Source of the DNA: Roseibium porphyridii
GTDB taxonomy: Bacteria > Pseudomonadota > Alphaproteobacteria > Rhizobiales > Stappiaceae
Assembly (NCBI RefSeq): GCF_026191725.2
Contig: NZ_CP120863.1
Coordinates: forward strand, 476,001-540,000
Length of the DNA stretch: 64,000 nucleotides
Direction of reading: 5' to 3'
Of the stretch, positions 9,166 to 17,709 are shown in pieces (position 1 is the stretch's first letter; the number at the start of each line of letters is the position of its first letter). The translations under genes and the position numbers were made by a program. The notes under the pieces are model-generated. The model was not told the origin of the DNA, did no database searches, and saw nothing but the letters and a program-made list of their open reading frames with translations.

Positions 9166-9588
9166 TTTGCAAAACGGATAGCGCTCAAAGACTTTACGTA
9201 CGGTAAAATACGTACTCAGTCAGCTCAGATAGAAATACCAGAAGTTGTGTTTGAGATAAAATGATCGTTTTACATAAAAATGAGAAACACTTGTGTATGC
9301 ATTAGAGTAAGTCTCTGAATCATTTCGCGAATACGACCAGTCGTGAACTCTTGTTGTTTAATTTTGTTAAAGGATGAAGGTCTTTATCCTTCACAATAGT
9401 CGACGCATTGCCGTGGAATAAGAAAAGATATTATTCCGCAAAGGAAAAAATAATAAGGGCTGAACCTACCAGTTGGGTTTGGGCCAATGGTCGAAATCAA
9501 GGGATTTTGGCGTCTCTCATCCTTGAGGGAATCGCATCGCTCCTTCTTGGATTTGCTCGCCAGGTAAATTGACAAGAGGTCTTCGCGC
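9166..9588. other. AT-rich intergenic region upstream of the chemoreceptor
   Basis: This 423-bp stretch carries no gene I can support. Directly upstream of the chemoreceptor start lies a repeat TACGTAC–7 nt–TACGTAC (9195–9215). Further away is an ACGAC–CA–GTCGT inverted repeat (9333–9344). An 82-codon minus-strand frame covering the phnF end has no family resemblance and is probably chance. Confidence 0.4.
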
Positions 9589-10329
9589 CTAGCCGTCACC
9601 ATTGACGACGAGCTGGATCCTGTCAGCTGCAACGCGCGCGCGTGTGTATTGGAGCGGCTTTCCGCTGTCGTCGAGATTCAGACTTTCCATCACCATTACG
9701 GGCTGACCGAGTGCGAGACCAAGCTGGCGGGCGTCCTGAGCGTCGACAAGTTCGGCTGTTATACGCGTTTCCTTGCGCTGATAGTCTTCAATGCCGGCGG
9801 CTTTCAATGCTTTGGTGACTGAACCGTTTTCGGCATAGTCCGCGACCAGATTGGGCACCCGAGATTGCTCAAACCAGCTTGTTGCAACAATCATCGGGGT
9901 TCCGTCTGCCACTCTCAGTGTTTCCACCCTGATCAAGGGAACTCCCAGCGGTACACCAAGTTGGTTGGCCAGGAATGCGTCGGCGTCTACGATGGAAGAG
10001 CCGATCAGCCGGCCGCTTGGGGCCCGGTGTTGACCGGATACAATTTCCGAAAACCGGGTACGAGGGCCGATTGGATAACTGAGCGGCGCTGAAGCAACGA
10101 ATGTTCCGCGGCCCTGGTCGGCCCGGAGAATGCCCTCCGACGTCAGCGCGGCAATTGCCCGACGGACTGTGTGTCGGTTCACGCCGAACCGCGCGGCAAG
10201 ATCGGATTCCGGCGGCAAGCGGCTGCCTTTCTCAAAGACTCCGCCAATAATGTCAGCCTTGAGTGTTTCCATGATCTGTCGCCAAACCGTTATTCCAGCG
10301 CCACGATCAACCGAGCTGTTGTTCGTCAT
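9589..10329 (-). CDS. phnF: GntR/HutC-family regulator of phosphonate metabolism
   Basis: A 246-residue one-component repressor. The N-terminal winged helix-turn-helix (about 10–80) contains LPPESDLAARFGVNRHTVRR and the wing DQGRGTFVA. The C-terminal UTRA ligand domain follows (about 95–240). It is divergent from the C-P lyase genes, with the candidate operator between them, so autoregulation plus control of phnG onward is likely. ATG 10329 was chosen; a TTG 27 nt upstream (10356) would add nine residues. PhnF proteins are known or proposed repressors of phn operons, and the effector here is not known. Confidence 0.88.
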   Translation of the reverse strand: MTNNSSVDRGAGITVWRQIMETLKADIIGGVFEKGSRLPPESDLAARFGVNRHTVRRAIAALTSEGILRADQGRGTFVASAPLSYPIGPRTRFSEIVSGQHRAPSGRLIGSSIVDADAFLANQLGVPLGVPLIRVETLRVADGTPMIVATSWFEQSRVPNLVADYAENGSVTKALKAAGIEDYQRKETRITAELVDAQDARQLGLALGQPVMVMESLNLDDSGKPLQYTRARVAADRIQLVVNGDG

Positions 10330-10371
10330 GCGAACGTCATCAAATTTCAGTAGCAATTAGTCAATCAGTTT

Positions 10372-10387
10372 ATTTGTATAGACAAAT
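10372..10387. promoter_or_regulatory. Candidate PhnF operator
   Basis: Inverted repeat ATTTGT–ATAG–ACAAAT lies between divergent phnF and phnG, with a second AGACAAAT directly after it (10388–10395). The core TGTATAGACA fits the palindromic TGTxTATAxACA-like sites of HutC-subfamily GntR regulators. Function is inferred from position and symmetry. Confidence 0.65.
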
Positions 10388-10461
10388 AGACAAATACTGC
10401 TTAAGCAGGTGCTGCCTGCATCTTCTTCTTAGGAACCGCCCAAGCAAAAAAGGCGCGCTTC

Positions 10462-10935
10462 ATGACTGAAAAATCTTCTCAACCCAAGACGGACGGAACG
10501 GCGGAAGCCCGCCGGAAAGCCATGGCAACGCTCGCGGCTGCCTCGCCTGAGGCTGTTGCGGAAAAATACGGGACACTGCCGCCGCCCGATTATGACCTTG
10601 TTCGTCAACCCGAGACGGGTCTGGTGATGGTGCGCGGTCGAATGGGTGGCACGGGCAGTCCGTTCAATCTGGGCGAGGTGACGGTGACCCGCTGTGTCGT
10701 GCGCCTGAAAACAGGAGAAACAGGGAGCAGCTACGCGCTTGGCCGAAACAAAACAAAAGCGCTGCAATCGGCAGTGATCGACGCGCTTTGGCAGACCAGT
10801 GATGGCCGCGACAAGATTGAGACGGACATCATTGGGCCGCTTGATGGATTGCAAAGCACGGAAAAAGAAACCGTCAAGCAGGAGACCGAAGCGACCAAAG
10901 TCAATTTCTTTACCATGGTACGCGGAGACAACTGA
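10462..10935 (+). CDS. phnG: Phosphonate C-P lyase subunit PhnG
   Basis: A 157-residue subunit of the PhnGHIJ core complex, which couples alkylphosphonates to ribose and cleaves the C-P bond. The central segment TGLVMVRGRMGGTGSPFNLG and the later YALGRNKTKALQSAVIDAL match the family. Residues 1–20 are a polar extension. It is the first gene of the plus-strand cluster, and its stop overlaps the phnH start by one base. Acts in the cytoplasm. Expression is probably controlled by the PhnF-type operator about 75 nt upstream; a Pho box was not identified. Confidence 0.95.
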   Translation: MTEKSSQPKTDGTAEARRKAMATLAAASPEAVAEKYGTLPPPDYDLVRQPETGLVMVRGRMGGTGSPFNLGEVTVTRCVVRLKTGETGSSYALGRNKTKALQSAVIDALWQTSDGRDKIETDIIGPLDGLQSTEKETVKQETEATKVNFFTMVRGDN

Positions 10936-11567
10936 TGGACACGGCAATCAATGCAAGTGAGCAGTCCAACGCGCTTGCTGCGGGATTCAAGGATCCGGTT
11001 CATGATGCACAAGAGTGCTTCCGGGCGATCATGAATGCCATGGCGCGGCCTGGAACGGAGCAGTCGATCCAGGAAGTCGACTTGGCACCGCCCGCACCTC
11101 TCACACCCACCGTTGCGGCCGTTGCTTTGACACTGCTGGACTATGACACCCCCGTCTGGCTTGACCGGCCCTTGATGACGAGTGAAGCAGTCAAATCGTT
11201 TCTGCGTTTTCACACGGGGGCTCCGATCGTAAAGGAACCCGTTGAGGCGGCCTTCGCACTTGTTGCCGATCCTGCTCACCTGGTGCCCTTGACCAGCTTC
11301 AATCAAGGCTCGGCGGAATATCCGGATCGCTCTACCACGGTGGTCCTGTCCTTGCAGGAATTCAGCAAACACCAGGCAGTGATGCTTGAAGGGCCGGGCA
11401 TCAAGGATAAGGCAAGCCTCTCGACTGGGCCTTTACCGCCGGTTTTTTGGGATCAGGTCTCGGCCAACAATCGTCTGTTTCCGCGAGGAGTTGATCTGAT
11501 CTTCTCCGGCAATGGACGCATATGCGCCCTGCCCCGTTCCTCCCGTGTTCTGTTTTCGGAGATCTGA
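10935..11567 (+). CDS. phnH: Phosphonate C-P lyase subunit PhnH
   Basis: A 210-residue core-complex subunit. Family features are the N-terminal DPVHDAQECFRAIMNAMARPG and later FWDQVSANNRLFPRGVDLIF near the C terminus. PhnH resembles PLP-dependent transferases in fold without the cofactor, and it helps hold the PhnGHIJ assembly together. It overlaps phnG by one base and is followed three bases later by phnI. Length is close to that of E. coli PhnH (194). Confidence 0.95.
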   Translation: MDTAINASEQSNALAAGFKDPVHDAQECFRAIMNAMARPGTEQSIQEVDLAPPAPLTPTVAAVALTLLDYDTPVWLDRPLMTSEAVKSFLRFHTGAPIVKEPVEAAFALVADPAHLVPLTSFNQGSAEYPDRSTTVVLSLQEFSKHQAVMLEGPGIKDKASLSTGPLPPVFWDQVSANNRLFPRGVDLIFSGNGRICALPRSSRVLFSEI

Positions 11568-11570
11568 GCC

Positions 11571-12695
11571 ATGTACGTTGCCGTCAAGGGTGGTGAGAAG
11601 GCCATCCGCAATGCTCACAAGCTGACTGCGAAACGCCGTCGGGGCGATACTTCCGTCCCGTCGCTGACACTCGAACAGATTGCGCAGCAGCTCAGCCATG
11701 CGGTTGCTCGCGTCATGGGCGAAGGTTCTCTTTACGACGAGACACTGGCAGCCCTGGCCATCAAGCAATCAAGGGGTGATCTCATTGAGGCAGCTTTCCT
11801 GATGCGGGCTTACCGCACGACGCTGCCACGCTTCGGATACAGTCAGCCTATCGATACCGCGGACATGCTGGTTGAGCGCAGGATCTCAGCAACTTACAAA
11901 GATCTTCCAGGCGGGCAGGTGCTCGGGCCAACCTTCGATTACAGCCACCGCTTGCTCGATTTCGCCTTGGCCGCGGAAGACGACAATGCAGAACCGGTGG
12001 CCGAAACCTCACCGCCCGACGAGGTTGCGATGCCACGGGTCACGGATCTCCTGGGCGATGAAGGGCTGATGGAGCCGGATCCCGTTTCAGACGAGACGGC
12101 TCCGGTCGGCGACCTGACCCGCGAACCGCTGTCGTTTCCGGCGGACCGGGATCTGCGCCTTCAGAACCTGGCCCGCGGCGACGAGGGCTTTCTCCTGGCG
12201 CTCGCCTATTCGACGCAGCGCGGCTACGGCCGGACGCACCCATTTGCCGGGGAAATCCGTTACGGCGAGGTCGAGGTTGAGTTCTTTGCCGAAGAGCTTG
12301 GGTTTGCGGTCACGCTCGGAACCATCAAGGTTACCGAATGTCAGATGATCAACCAGTTCAAGGGTTCGGCCAAGACTGCGCCGACCTTTACGCGAGGTTA
12401 TGGCCTCGTTTTCGGTCAGGTCGAACGCAAGGCCATGTCCATGGCGATGGTCGATCGCTCCATGCGCTTTGAAGAATTGGGCGAAGAGCAGGTCGCACCG
12501 GCACAGGATGTCGAATTTGTGCTGTCTCACTCTGACAATATCCAGGCGACCGGATTTGTCGAACACCTGAAACTACCACACTACGTCGACTTTCAGGCCG
12601 AACTCGTTCTGGTGCGCCAGATGCGTGCCGAATGGTTCGAAAAACGCCGACAGGAAGAAGACAGCGGCGATGCTGCCCAGGAGGCTGCGGAATGA
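11571..12695 (+). CDS. phnI: Phosphonate C-P lyase nucleosidase subunit PhnI
   Basis: A 374-residue subunit that, with PhnG, PhnH and PhnL, displaces adenine from ATP by a phosphonate to form ribose 1-phosphonate 5-triphosphate. It opens MYVAVKGGEKAIRNAHKL, a very conserved start. The conserved core YSTQRGYGRTHPFAGEIRYG is also present. It is slightly longer than E. coli PhnI (354), with an acidic insert at about 130–185 (EPVAETSPPDEV). The stop overlaps the phnJ start (ATGA). Confidence 0.96.
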   Translation: MYVAVKGGEKAIRNAHKLTAKRRRGDTSVPSLTLEQIAQQLSHAVARVMGEGSLYDETLAALAIKQSRGDLIEAAFLMRAYRTTLPRFGYSQPIDTADMLVERRISATYKDLPGGQVLGPTFDYSHRLLDFALAAEDDNAEPVAETSPPDEVAMPRVTDLLGDEGLMEPDPVSDETAPVGDLTREPLSFPADRDLRLQNLARGDEGFLLALAYSTQRGYGRTHPFAGEIRYGEVEVEFFAEELGFAVTLGTIKVTECQMINQFKGSAKTAPTFTRGYGLVFGQVERKAMSMAMVDRSMRFEELGEEQVAPAQDVEFVLSHSDNIQATGFVEHLKLPHYVDFQAELVLVRQMRAEWFEKRRQEEDSGDAAQEAAE

Positions 12696-13621
12696 ACGAC
12701 ACGGCTCAGATCTATGACCAGGGCGAGTACAATTTCGCTTACCTGGACGAACAGACCAAGCGTATGATTCGACGAGCGATCCTCAAGGGTATCGCCATCC
12801 CCGGTTACCAAGTTCCTTTTGCCTCCCGGGAGATGCCGATGCCGTATGGCTGGGGGACGGGCGGTGTTCAGGTGACTGCTTCGATATTGGGCAAGGATGA
12901 TTGCCTGAAGATGATCGATCAGGGTTCAGACGACACCACAAATGCAGTCTCGCTCCGTGGCTTCTTCGAAAAGACGGCAGGTGTCAGAACCACCTATGAG
13001 ACTTCCGAAGCCACCGTCATCCAGACACGTCACCGGATACCTGAAAAGGAATTGAGGGAAGACCAGATCCTTGTTTTTCAGGTGCCGATCCCCGAACCGC
13101 TTCGGTTCCTGGAGCCTCGAGAGACCGAGACCCGCAAGATGCATGCACTTGAAGATTATGGTCTGATGCATGTGAAGCTTTACGAAGACATCGCGAAAAA
13201 CGGTCATATCGCAACGACCTATGCCTATCCTGTGAAGGTGAATGACCGCTATGTCATGGACCCTTCGCCGACACCCAAATTCGACAATCCGAAAATCGAC
13301 CAGATGCCGGCGCTCCAGCTTTACGGCGCTGGCCGCGAGAAGCGGATCTATGCAATTCCACCCTATACGAAGGTGAAGAGCCTGGATTTCGAGGACTATC
13401 CCTTCGAAGTTCAAAAATTCGACAAACCCTGCGGACTTTGCGGTGCGGAAAATGTCTATCTCGACGAAGTCATCCTCGATGACCAAGGCGGCCGGATGTT
13501 CGTCTGTTCTGACAGTGACCATTGCGAGGAACGCCGGGCGAACGGACATCTTGGACCGATGGCCGCTGATCCGGCAGCCACGCAAATTGCCGGTGGCGCA
13601 CCAGAGGAGACTGTCCGATGA
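12692..13621 (+). CDS. phnJ: Carbon-phosphorus lyase PhnJ (radical SAM)
   Basis: A 309-residue enzyme that cleaves the C-P bond of ribose 1-phosphonate 5-phosphate, giving the alkane and the 1,2-cyclic phosphate. Four cysteines, C247, C250, C272 and C278, have the spacing CxxC–x21–C–x5–C, which matches E. coli PhnJ (C241, C244, C266, C272); they carry the 4Fe-4S cluster. The conserved PMPYGWGTGGVQVTASILG is present. ATG 12692 overlaps the phnI stop; the in-frame extension upstream is not real. The stop overlaps the phnK start. Confidence 0.97.
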   Translation: MNDTAQIYDQGEYNFAYLDEQTKRMIRRAILKGIAIPGYQVPFASREMPMPYGWGTGGVQVTASILGKDDCLKMIDQGSDDTTNAVSLRGFFEKTAGVRTTYETSEATVIQTRHRIPEKELREDQILVFQVPIPEPLRFLEPRETETRKMHALEDYGLMHVKLYEDIAKNGHIATTYAYPVKVNDRYVMDPSPTPKFDNPKIDQMPALQLYGAGREKRIYAIPPYTKVKSLDFEDYPFEVQKFDKPCGLCGAENVYLDEVILDDQGGRMFVCSDSDHCEERRANGHLGPMAADPAATQIAGGAPEETVR

Positions 13622-14406
13622 ACGTATTTCAATCCGAAGCTCCCTTGTTGCAGGTTCATAATGTCACGCGATATTATGGCGACAGGGTCGGGTGTCTGGA
13701 CGTGTCGTTCGATCTTTGGCCCGGTGAAGTGTTGGCCATTGTCGGAGAAAGCGGGTCAGGCAAAACGACTTTGCTGAATTGCCTTTCAACCCGTCTTGCA
13801 CCAACCGCAGGGGCAATCGAATACCGCATGCGTGATGGCACGATGCGCAATCTCTATCAATTGACGGAAGCCGAGCGTCGCCTTCTGATGCGCACAGATT
13901 GGGGCTTTGTGCACCAGAATGCGGCCGATGGTCTGCGCATGAATGTGTCCGCCGGTGCAAATGTCGGTGAAAGACTGATGGCCGTTGGCGATCGGCATTA
14001 CGGGAACATTCGTTCCACGGCAGATGACTGGCTTGGGCGCGTCGAGATCGAAAGCGACCGGATCGATGATGACCCGCGCTCCTTTTCCGGTGGCATGCGT
14101 CAGCGGTTGCAGATCGCGCGAAATCTGGTGACACGTCCGCGTTTGGTCTTCATGGACGAGCCGACTGGCGGGTTGGATGTTTCCGTTCAAGCTCGTCTGC
14201 TTGACCTCTTGCGCCGTTTGGTGGCCGACCTTGGCCTTTCCGTAGTCATCGTCACCCATGACCTTGCGGTGGCAAGGCTGCTCTCGCACAGGATCATGGT
14301 CATGCGCCATGGCAATGTGATTGAGGCCGGGTTGACCGATCAGGTCCTGGACGATCCGCGCGAGCCGTATACGCAGCTGCTTGTCTCTTCCATTCTTCAA
14401 GTTTGA
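13618..14406 (+). CDS. phnK: Phosphonate C-P lyase ABC-type protein PhnK
   Basis: A 262-residue ABC ATPase with Walker A GESGSGKTT (about 43–51), signature SFSGGMRQRLQIARNL, and Walker B FMDEPTGGLDV with the D-loop. PhnK binds the PhnGHIJ core through PhnJ and is not part of a membrane transporter. ATG overlaps the phnJ stop as ATGA. The order phnG to phnL is canonical, which separates this gene from dipeptide-importer ATPases of similar sequence. Confidence 0.95.
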   Translation: MNVFQSEAPLLQVHNVTRYYGDRVGCLDVSFDLWPGEVLAIVGESGSGKTTLLNCLSTRLAPTAGAIEYRMRDGTMRNLYQLTEAERRLLMRTDWGFVHQNAADGLRMNVSAGANVGERLMAVGDRHYGNIRSTADDWLGRVEIESDRIDDDPRSFSGGMRQRLQIARNLVTRPRLVFMDEPTGGLDVSVQARLLDLLRRLVADLGLSVVIVTHDLAVARLLSHRIMVMRHGNVIEAGLTDQVLDDPREPYTQLLVSSILQV

Positions 14407-14421
14407 ACGGGGTCACTTCCA

Positions 14422-15126
14422 ATGGCTGTTCGTCTCTATCTCAACAGTGTCAGCAAGACATTCACCATGCACCTGCAAGGGGGCACCGTCATTCCTGTCG
14501 TCGACAAGGTCGAATTCTCGGTTGATGCCGGTGAATGCGTTGTGCTGGGCGGCCCGTCCGGTGCCGGCAAAAGCTCAATCCTCAAAATGATCTATGGCAA
14601 CTATCGTTGCGATCAGGGCCAGATTCTGGTGACCGTCGGTGACGATATTGTCAACGTGGCCGGCGCTGAACCCCGCGATATACTGAAACTGCGCAGCGAT
14701 ACCATTGGGTATGTCAGTCAGTTTCTGCGCACGATCCCGCGTGTTTCGGCAGAGGATGTTGTCGCTGAACCGCTGATCGCCCAAGGTTCAAGCGAAGAGG
14801 AAGGCCGTGACAAGGCAAGAAACCTCCTTGCGCGTCTGAATGTTCCTGAACGTCTTTGGACCTTGCCTCCGGCAACCTTCTCTGGCGGTGAGCAACAAAG
14901 GGTCAACATAGCAAGGGGCTTTATTGCGTACTATCCGGTCCTGCTGCTCGATGAACCGACCGCATCACTCGATGCTGCCAACCGGGCGGTGGTTGTCCGG
15001 CTGGTGGAAGAGAAAAAGGCGCAGGGCGTCGCCATGGTCGGCATTCTGCATGATCAGGATGTGCGCCAGGAAATAGCCGACCGTATTATCGATGTCACGA
15101 CATTCAGCTCCGAGGCAGCCGCCTAG
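14422..15126 (+). CDS. phnL: Phosphonate C-P lyase ABC-type protein PhnL
   Basis: A 234-residue ABC ATPase with Walker A GGPSGAGKSS, signature TFSGGEQQRVNIARGF and Walker B VLLLDEPTASLD. PhnL associates with the C-P lyase core and is needed with PhnGHI for the nucleosidase step. It starts 15 nt after phnK. A 123-bp gap follows before the DUF1045 gene, the largest gap inside the cluster, so a second promoter or processing site is possible there. Confidence 0.95.
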   Translation: MAVRLYLNSVSKTFTMHLQGGTVIPVVDKVEFSVDAGECVVLGGPSGAGKSSILKMIYGNYRCDQGQILVTVGDDIVNVAGAEPRDILKLRSDTIGYVSQFLRTIPRVSAEDVVAEPLIAQGSSEEEGRDKARNLLARLNVPERLWTLPPATFSGGEQQRVNIARGFIAYYPVLLLDEPTASLDAANRAVVVRLVEEKKAQGVAMVGILHDQDVRQEIADRIIDVTTFSSEAAA

Positions 15127-15249
15127 TGGCGGCAGGAAATACATCAAAAAGCCGCTCTGGACTTGCAGGTGGGCGACAATTGTCACAGAACGGTCATTGC
15201 CCACCGATAGGCCGTCTGCAGCCGCCCACCTTTCACATGATTGTTCACC

Positions 15250-15999
15250 ATGCGCTATGCAATTTATTTCGCCGCTACGGCAGATGACAGCCTGATGCTT
15301 CTTGGCAATGCCTGGCTTGGCAGGGACCCTTTCACGGGAGATCCGCTAGCGCAGCCCGGCATCGAAGGACTGTCTGATACGCGGTTTGCCGAGTTGACGT
15401 CCAGTCCGCGACGTTACGGTTTTCATGGGACACTGAAAGCGCCGTTCTTTCTGCGCCAGGGTGAAACGGAAAAGGCACTGGTGAGCGCTTGCGAAGATTT
15501 CGCTGGCCGCATTGCACCTTTTGAAATCCAAAAACTGGGAGTCAACAGGCTGGGAAAGTTTCTGGCGCTCACACCTGACCAGGACGAACCGGATCTGAAG
15601 GCTTTTGCCGAATTGTGCGTCCGTCACTTTGAAAAATTCAGGGCACCACTTTCCGATGCTGATCTGGAGCGGCGACGCAAAGGCGGCCTGACCCCAAAGC
15701 AAGACGTTTACCTGAAAGACTGGGGCTATCCTTACATCTTTGATGAATTCCGTTTTCACATGACGCTTTCGAACAAACTCGAAGTGGAAACAGAGGCGGA
15801 AAAGCTGACAGGTTCCGCGCGTGCCTTCTTTGCAAGGGAGACGGGCATTCCTCGCGGATGCCGCCATTTCGGGCTTTATGTGGAGCCTGAGCCGGGGGCA
15901 CCATTTCAGGTTCGGAAAATCTTTGAACTCACAGGCGGCACAGCGCCGTGCAACGCCCAGCTTTCCGATGACAGTTTCACCCGCAAGGAGAACGCATGA
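15250..15999 (+). CDS. DUF1045 phosphonate-operon protein, 2H phosphoesterase fold
   Basis: A 249-residue protein of the family recurrent in phn operons (TIGR03223/DUF1045). Two H-x-T motifs, RYGFHGTLKAPF (about 57–68) and FRFHMTLSNKL (about 165–175), are the paired catalytic motifs of the 2H phosphoesterase superfamily, whose members open cyclic or 2',5'-phosphodiesters. No phnP is seen in the window, so this protein is a reasonable candidate for opening 5-phosphoribosyl 1,2-cyclic phosphate ahead of PhnN; that is inference. ATG 15250 is chosen; a TTG three codons earlier is possible. Its stop overlaps the phnM start. Confidence 0.88.
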   Translation: MRYAIYFAATADDSLMLLGNAWLGRDPFTGDPLAQPGIEGLSDTRFAELTSSPRRYGFHGTLKAPFFLRQGETEKALVSACEDFAGRIAPFEIQKLGVNRLGKFLALTPDQDEPDLKAFAELCVRHFEKFRAPLSDADLERRRKGGLTPKQDVYLKDWGYPYIFDEFRFHMTLSNKLEVETEAEKLTGSARAFFARETGIPRGCRHFGLYVEPEPGAPFQVRKIFELTGGTAPCNAQLSDDSFTRKENA

Positions 16000-17141
16000 G
16001 CACGCAGCCCAAGGTCTTCAAGAACGCCAAACTCGTTCTGCCCGACGATGTGTTGAACGGTTCGCTTCAAATTGACGAAGCGGGGCTGATTGCCGGTGTC
16101 GCGTCTCCCACAGAAACAGATGGTCACGATTGTGACGGCGACTATTTGCTTCCAGGTCTGGTTGAGCTGCATACGGACCACCTTGAAACACACTATGCAC
16201 CGCGCCCAAAGGTTCGCTGGAACCCGGTTTCAGCCGTTCAGGCGCACGATGCGCAAATTGCCTGCGCCGGTATTACAACTGTGTTCGATGCATTGCGGGT
16301 CGGCATGGATGAAGACGCTGATCTTAGATATCCGGATATGCGCAAGCTCGCAGACGCGATCGAAACCGGACAGCAGGAACATCGACTGCGGGCCGACCAC
16401 TTTATCCATCTCCGCTGTGAAGTTTCGGCACCGGATGTGCTCGAGGCTTTCAAGGTGTTCGAAGACGACGACAGCATTCGCCTGATCTCGTTGATGGACC
16501 ATACGCCCGGGCAGCGCCAATTCGTTTCGCTGGATGCCTACAAGATCTATTATCAGGGCAAAAAAGGCTTTTCTGACGCGCAGATGGAGGAGTTTATCCG
16601 CCGACGTCAGGAGCGTGCCAGCGGCCTGGCACCGGAAAACCGGCAAAAGCTCTCGGAAATTGCGCTGGCACGCGGTATCGCCATAGCAAGTCATGACGAT
16701 GCAACACAGGATCATGTCGATGAGGCGATCAACCTGAATACGAAGATTGCTGAGTTTCCAACGACGGTTGAGGCGGCAAAGGCGTCTCATGCGGCCGGTA
16801 TGGCGGTCCTTATGGGAGCACCCAACGTGGTCCGGGGCGGCTCACACTCCGGCAACGTGTCTGCAAGGGAACTTGCAGAAGCCGGTGTTCTGGATGTTTT
16901 GTCCTCCGACTATGTTCCAGTGTCTCTTCTTCAGGCCTCGTTTCAGCTGGCGGAAGAGATCGAGAGCATCTCTTTGCCGAAAGCCGTTGCCATGGTGACA
17001 TCGACACCGGCCAACGCCATTGGACTGTCTGACCGAGGTGCATTGTCGCCGGGTCTACGGGCGGATCTCATCCAGGTGAAGATGGTCGGACACATTCCGA
17101 TTGTCCGGGGTGTCTGGCGTGAGGGCCGGCGGGTTGCCTGA
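15996..17141 (+). CDS. phnM: Alpha-D-ribose 1-methylphosphonate 5-triphosphate diphosphatase PhnM
   Basis: A 381-residue amidohydrolase-superfamily enzyme that removes pyrophosphate from ribose 1-phosphonate 5-triphosphate, giving the PhnJ substrate. Metal-binding segments are visible: LPGLVELHTDHLETHYAPRP near the N terminus, SHDDAT at about 228, and LSSDYVPVSL near the C terminus. ATG overlaps the DUF1045 stop (ATGA), and phnN starts one base after the phnM stop. Full family length. Confidence 0.95.
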   Translation: MSTQPKVFKNAKLVLPDDVLNGSLQIDEAGLIAGVASPTETDGHDCDGDYLLPGLVELHTDHLETHYAPRPKVRWNPVSAVQAHDAQIACAGITTVFDALRVGMDEDADLRYPDMRKLADAIETGQQEHRLRADHFIHLRCEVSAPDVLEAFKVFEDDDSIRLISLMDHTPGQRQFVSLDAYKIYYQGKKGFSDAQMEEFIRRRQERASGLAPENRQKLSEIALARGIAIASHDDATQDHVDEAINLNTKIAEFPTTVEAAKASHAAGMAVLMGAPNVVRGGSHSGNVSARELAEAGVLDVLSSDYVPVSLLQASFQLAEEIESISLPKAVAMVTSTPANAIGLSDRGALSPGLRADLIQVKMVGHIPIVRGVWREGRRVA

Positions 17142-17142
17142 C

Positions 17143-17709
17143 ATGCCGGTTGATGATGCCGGACTTGGCCCGGGCCGCATGGTTTTGGTTGTTGGACCGA
17201 GCGGAGCCGGAAAAGACACGCTTATGGCGGCCCTCCATGAGCGGTTGAAGTTCAGAAGTGATGTGGTGTTTGCGCGTCGCGCCATTACACGTGACGCAGA
17301 CCCGGAGGCGGAAGACCACGATACGCTCAGTCGGGATGAATTCGAACGACTTGCCGAGAGGCAGGAGGTTGCCCTTTCCTGGGAAGCGCACGGTCTGGGC
17401 TATGTCATTCCGAAATCCTATGATGCGGCCATCGACATGGGAGTGACGGTGATTGCCAATGGATCACGGAAAGTTCTTGAGCGGGCGGCGCAAAAGTATC
17501 AATCGGCTATCGTTCTTCTGATTACGGCTCCAATTGAAGTGCTTGCCGAGCGTCTGTCCGCCCGTGGGCGGGAAACCAAAGATGACATCAGGCGACGGCT
17601 TCAAAGGGCTGATCTGGAGCCGGACCAGGTTGCGAACCTGGTCAGAATTGAAAACACGGGTACAGTCGAAGATGGTGTTGCAGCAATGATGAAAGCGCTG
17701 GGCTACTAG
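17143..17709 (+). CDS. phnN: Ribose 1,5-bisphosphate phosphokinase PhnN
   Basis: A 188-residue guanylate-kinase-like P-loop kinase with Walker A GPSGAGKDT near residue 18. It makes 5-phosphoribosyl diphosphate (PRPP) from ribose 1,5-bisphosphate, feeding the ribose carbon of the C-P lyase route back to nucleotide synthesis. An RRAITRDADPEAEDHD segment and EAHGLGYVIP are family features. The in-frame stretch upstream of ATG 17143 overlaps phnM and is not needed. It ends the phn cluster, and no clear terminator is visible after it. Confidence 0.93.
   Translation: MPVDDAGLGPGRMVLVVGPSGAGKDTLMAALHERLKFRSDVVFARRAITRDADPEAEDHDTLSRDEFERLAERQEVALSWEAHGLGYVIPKSYDAAIDMGVTVIANGSRKVLERAAQKYQSAIVLLITAPIEVLAERLSARGRETKDDIRRRLQRADLEPDQVANLVRIENTGTVEDGVAAMMKALGY

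Noticed and set aside
9384..9632. 82-codon minus-strand frame upstream of the chemoreceptor gene
   Set aside because: It overlaps the 3' end of phnF on the same strand in another frame and continues into AT-rich intergenic DNA, with no family resemblance.
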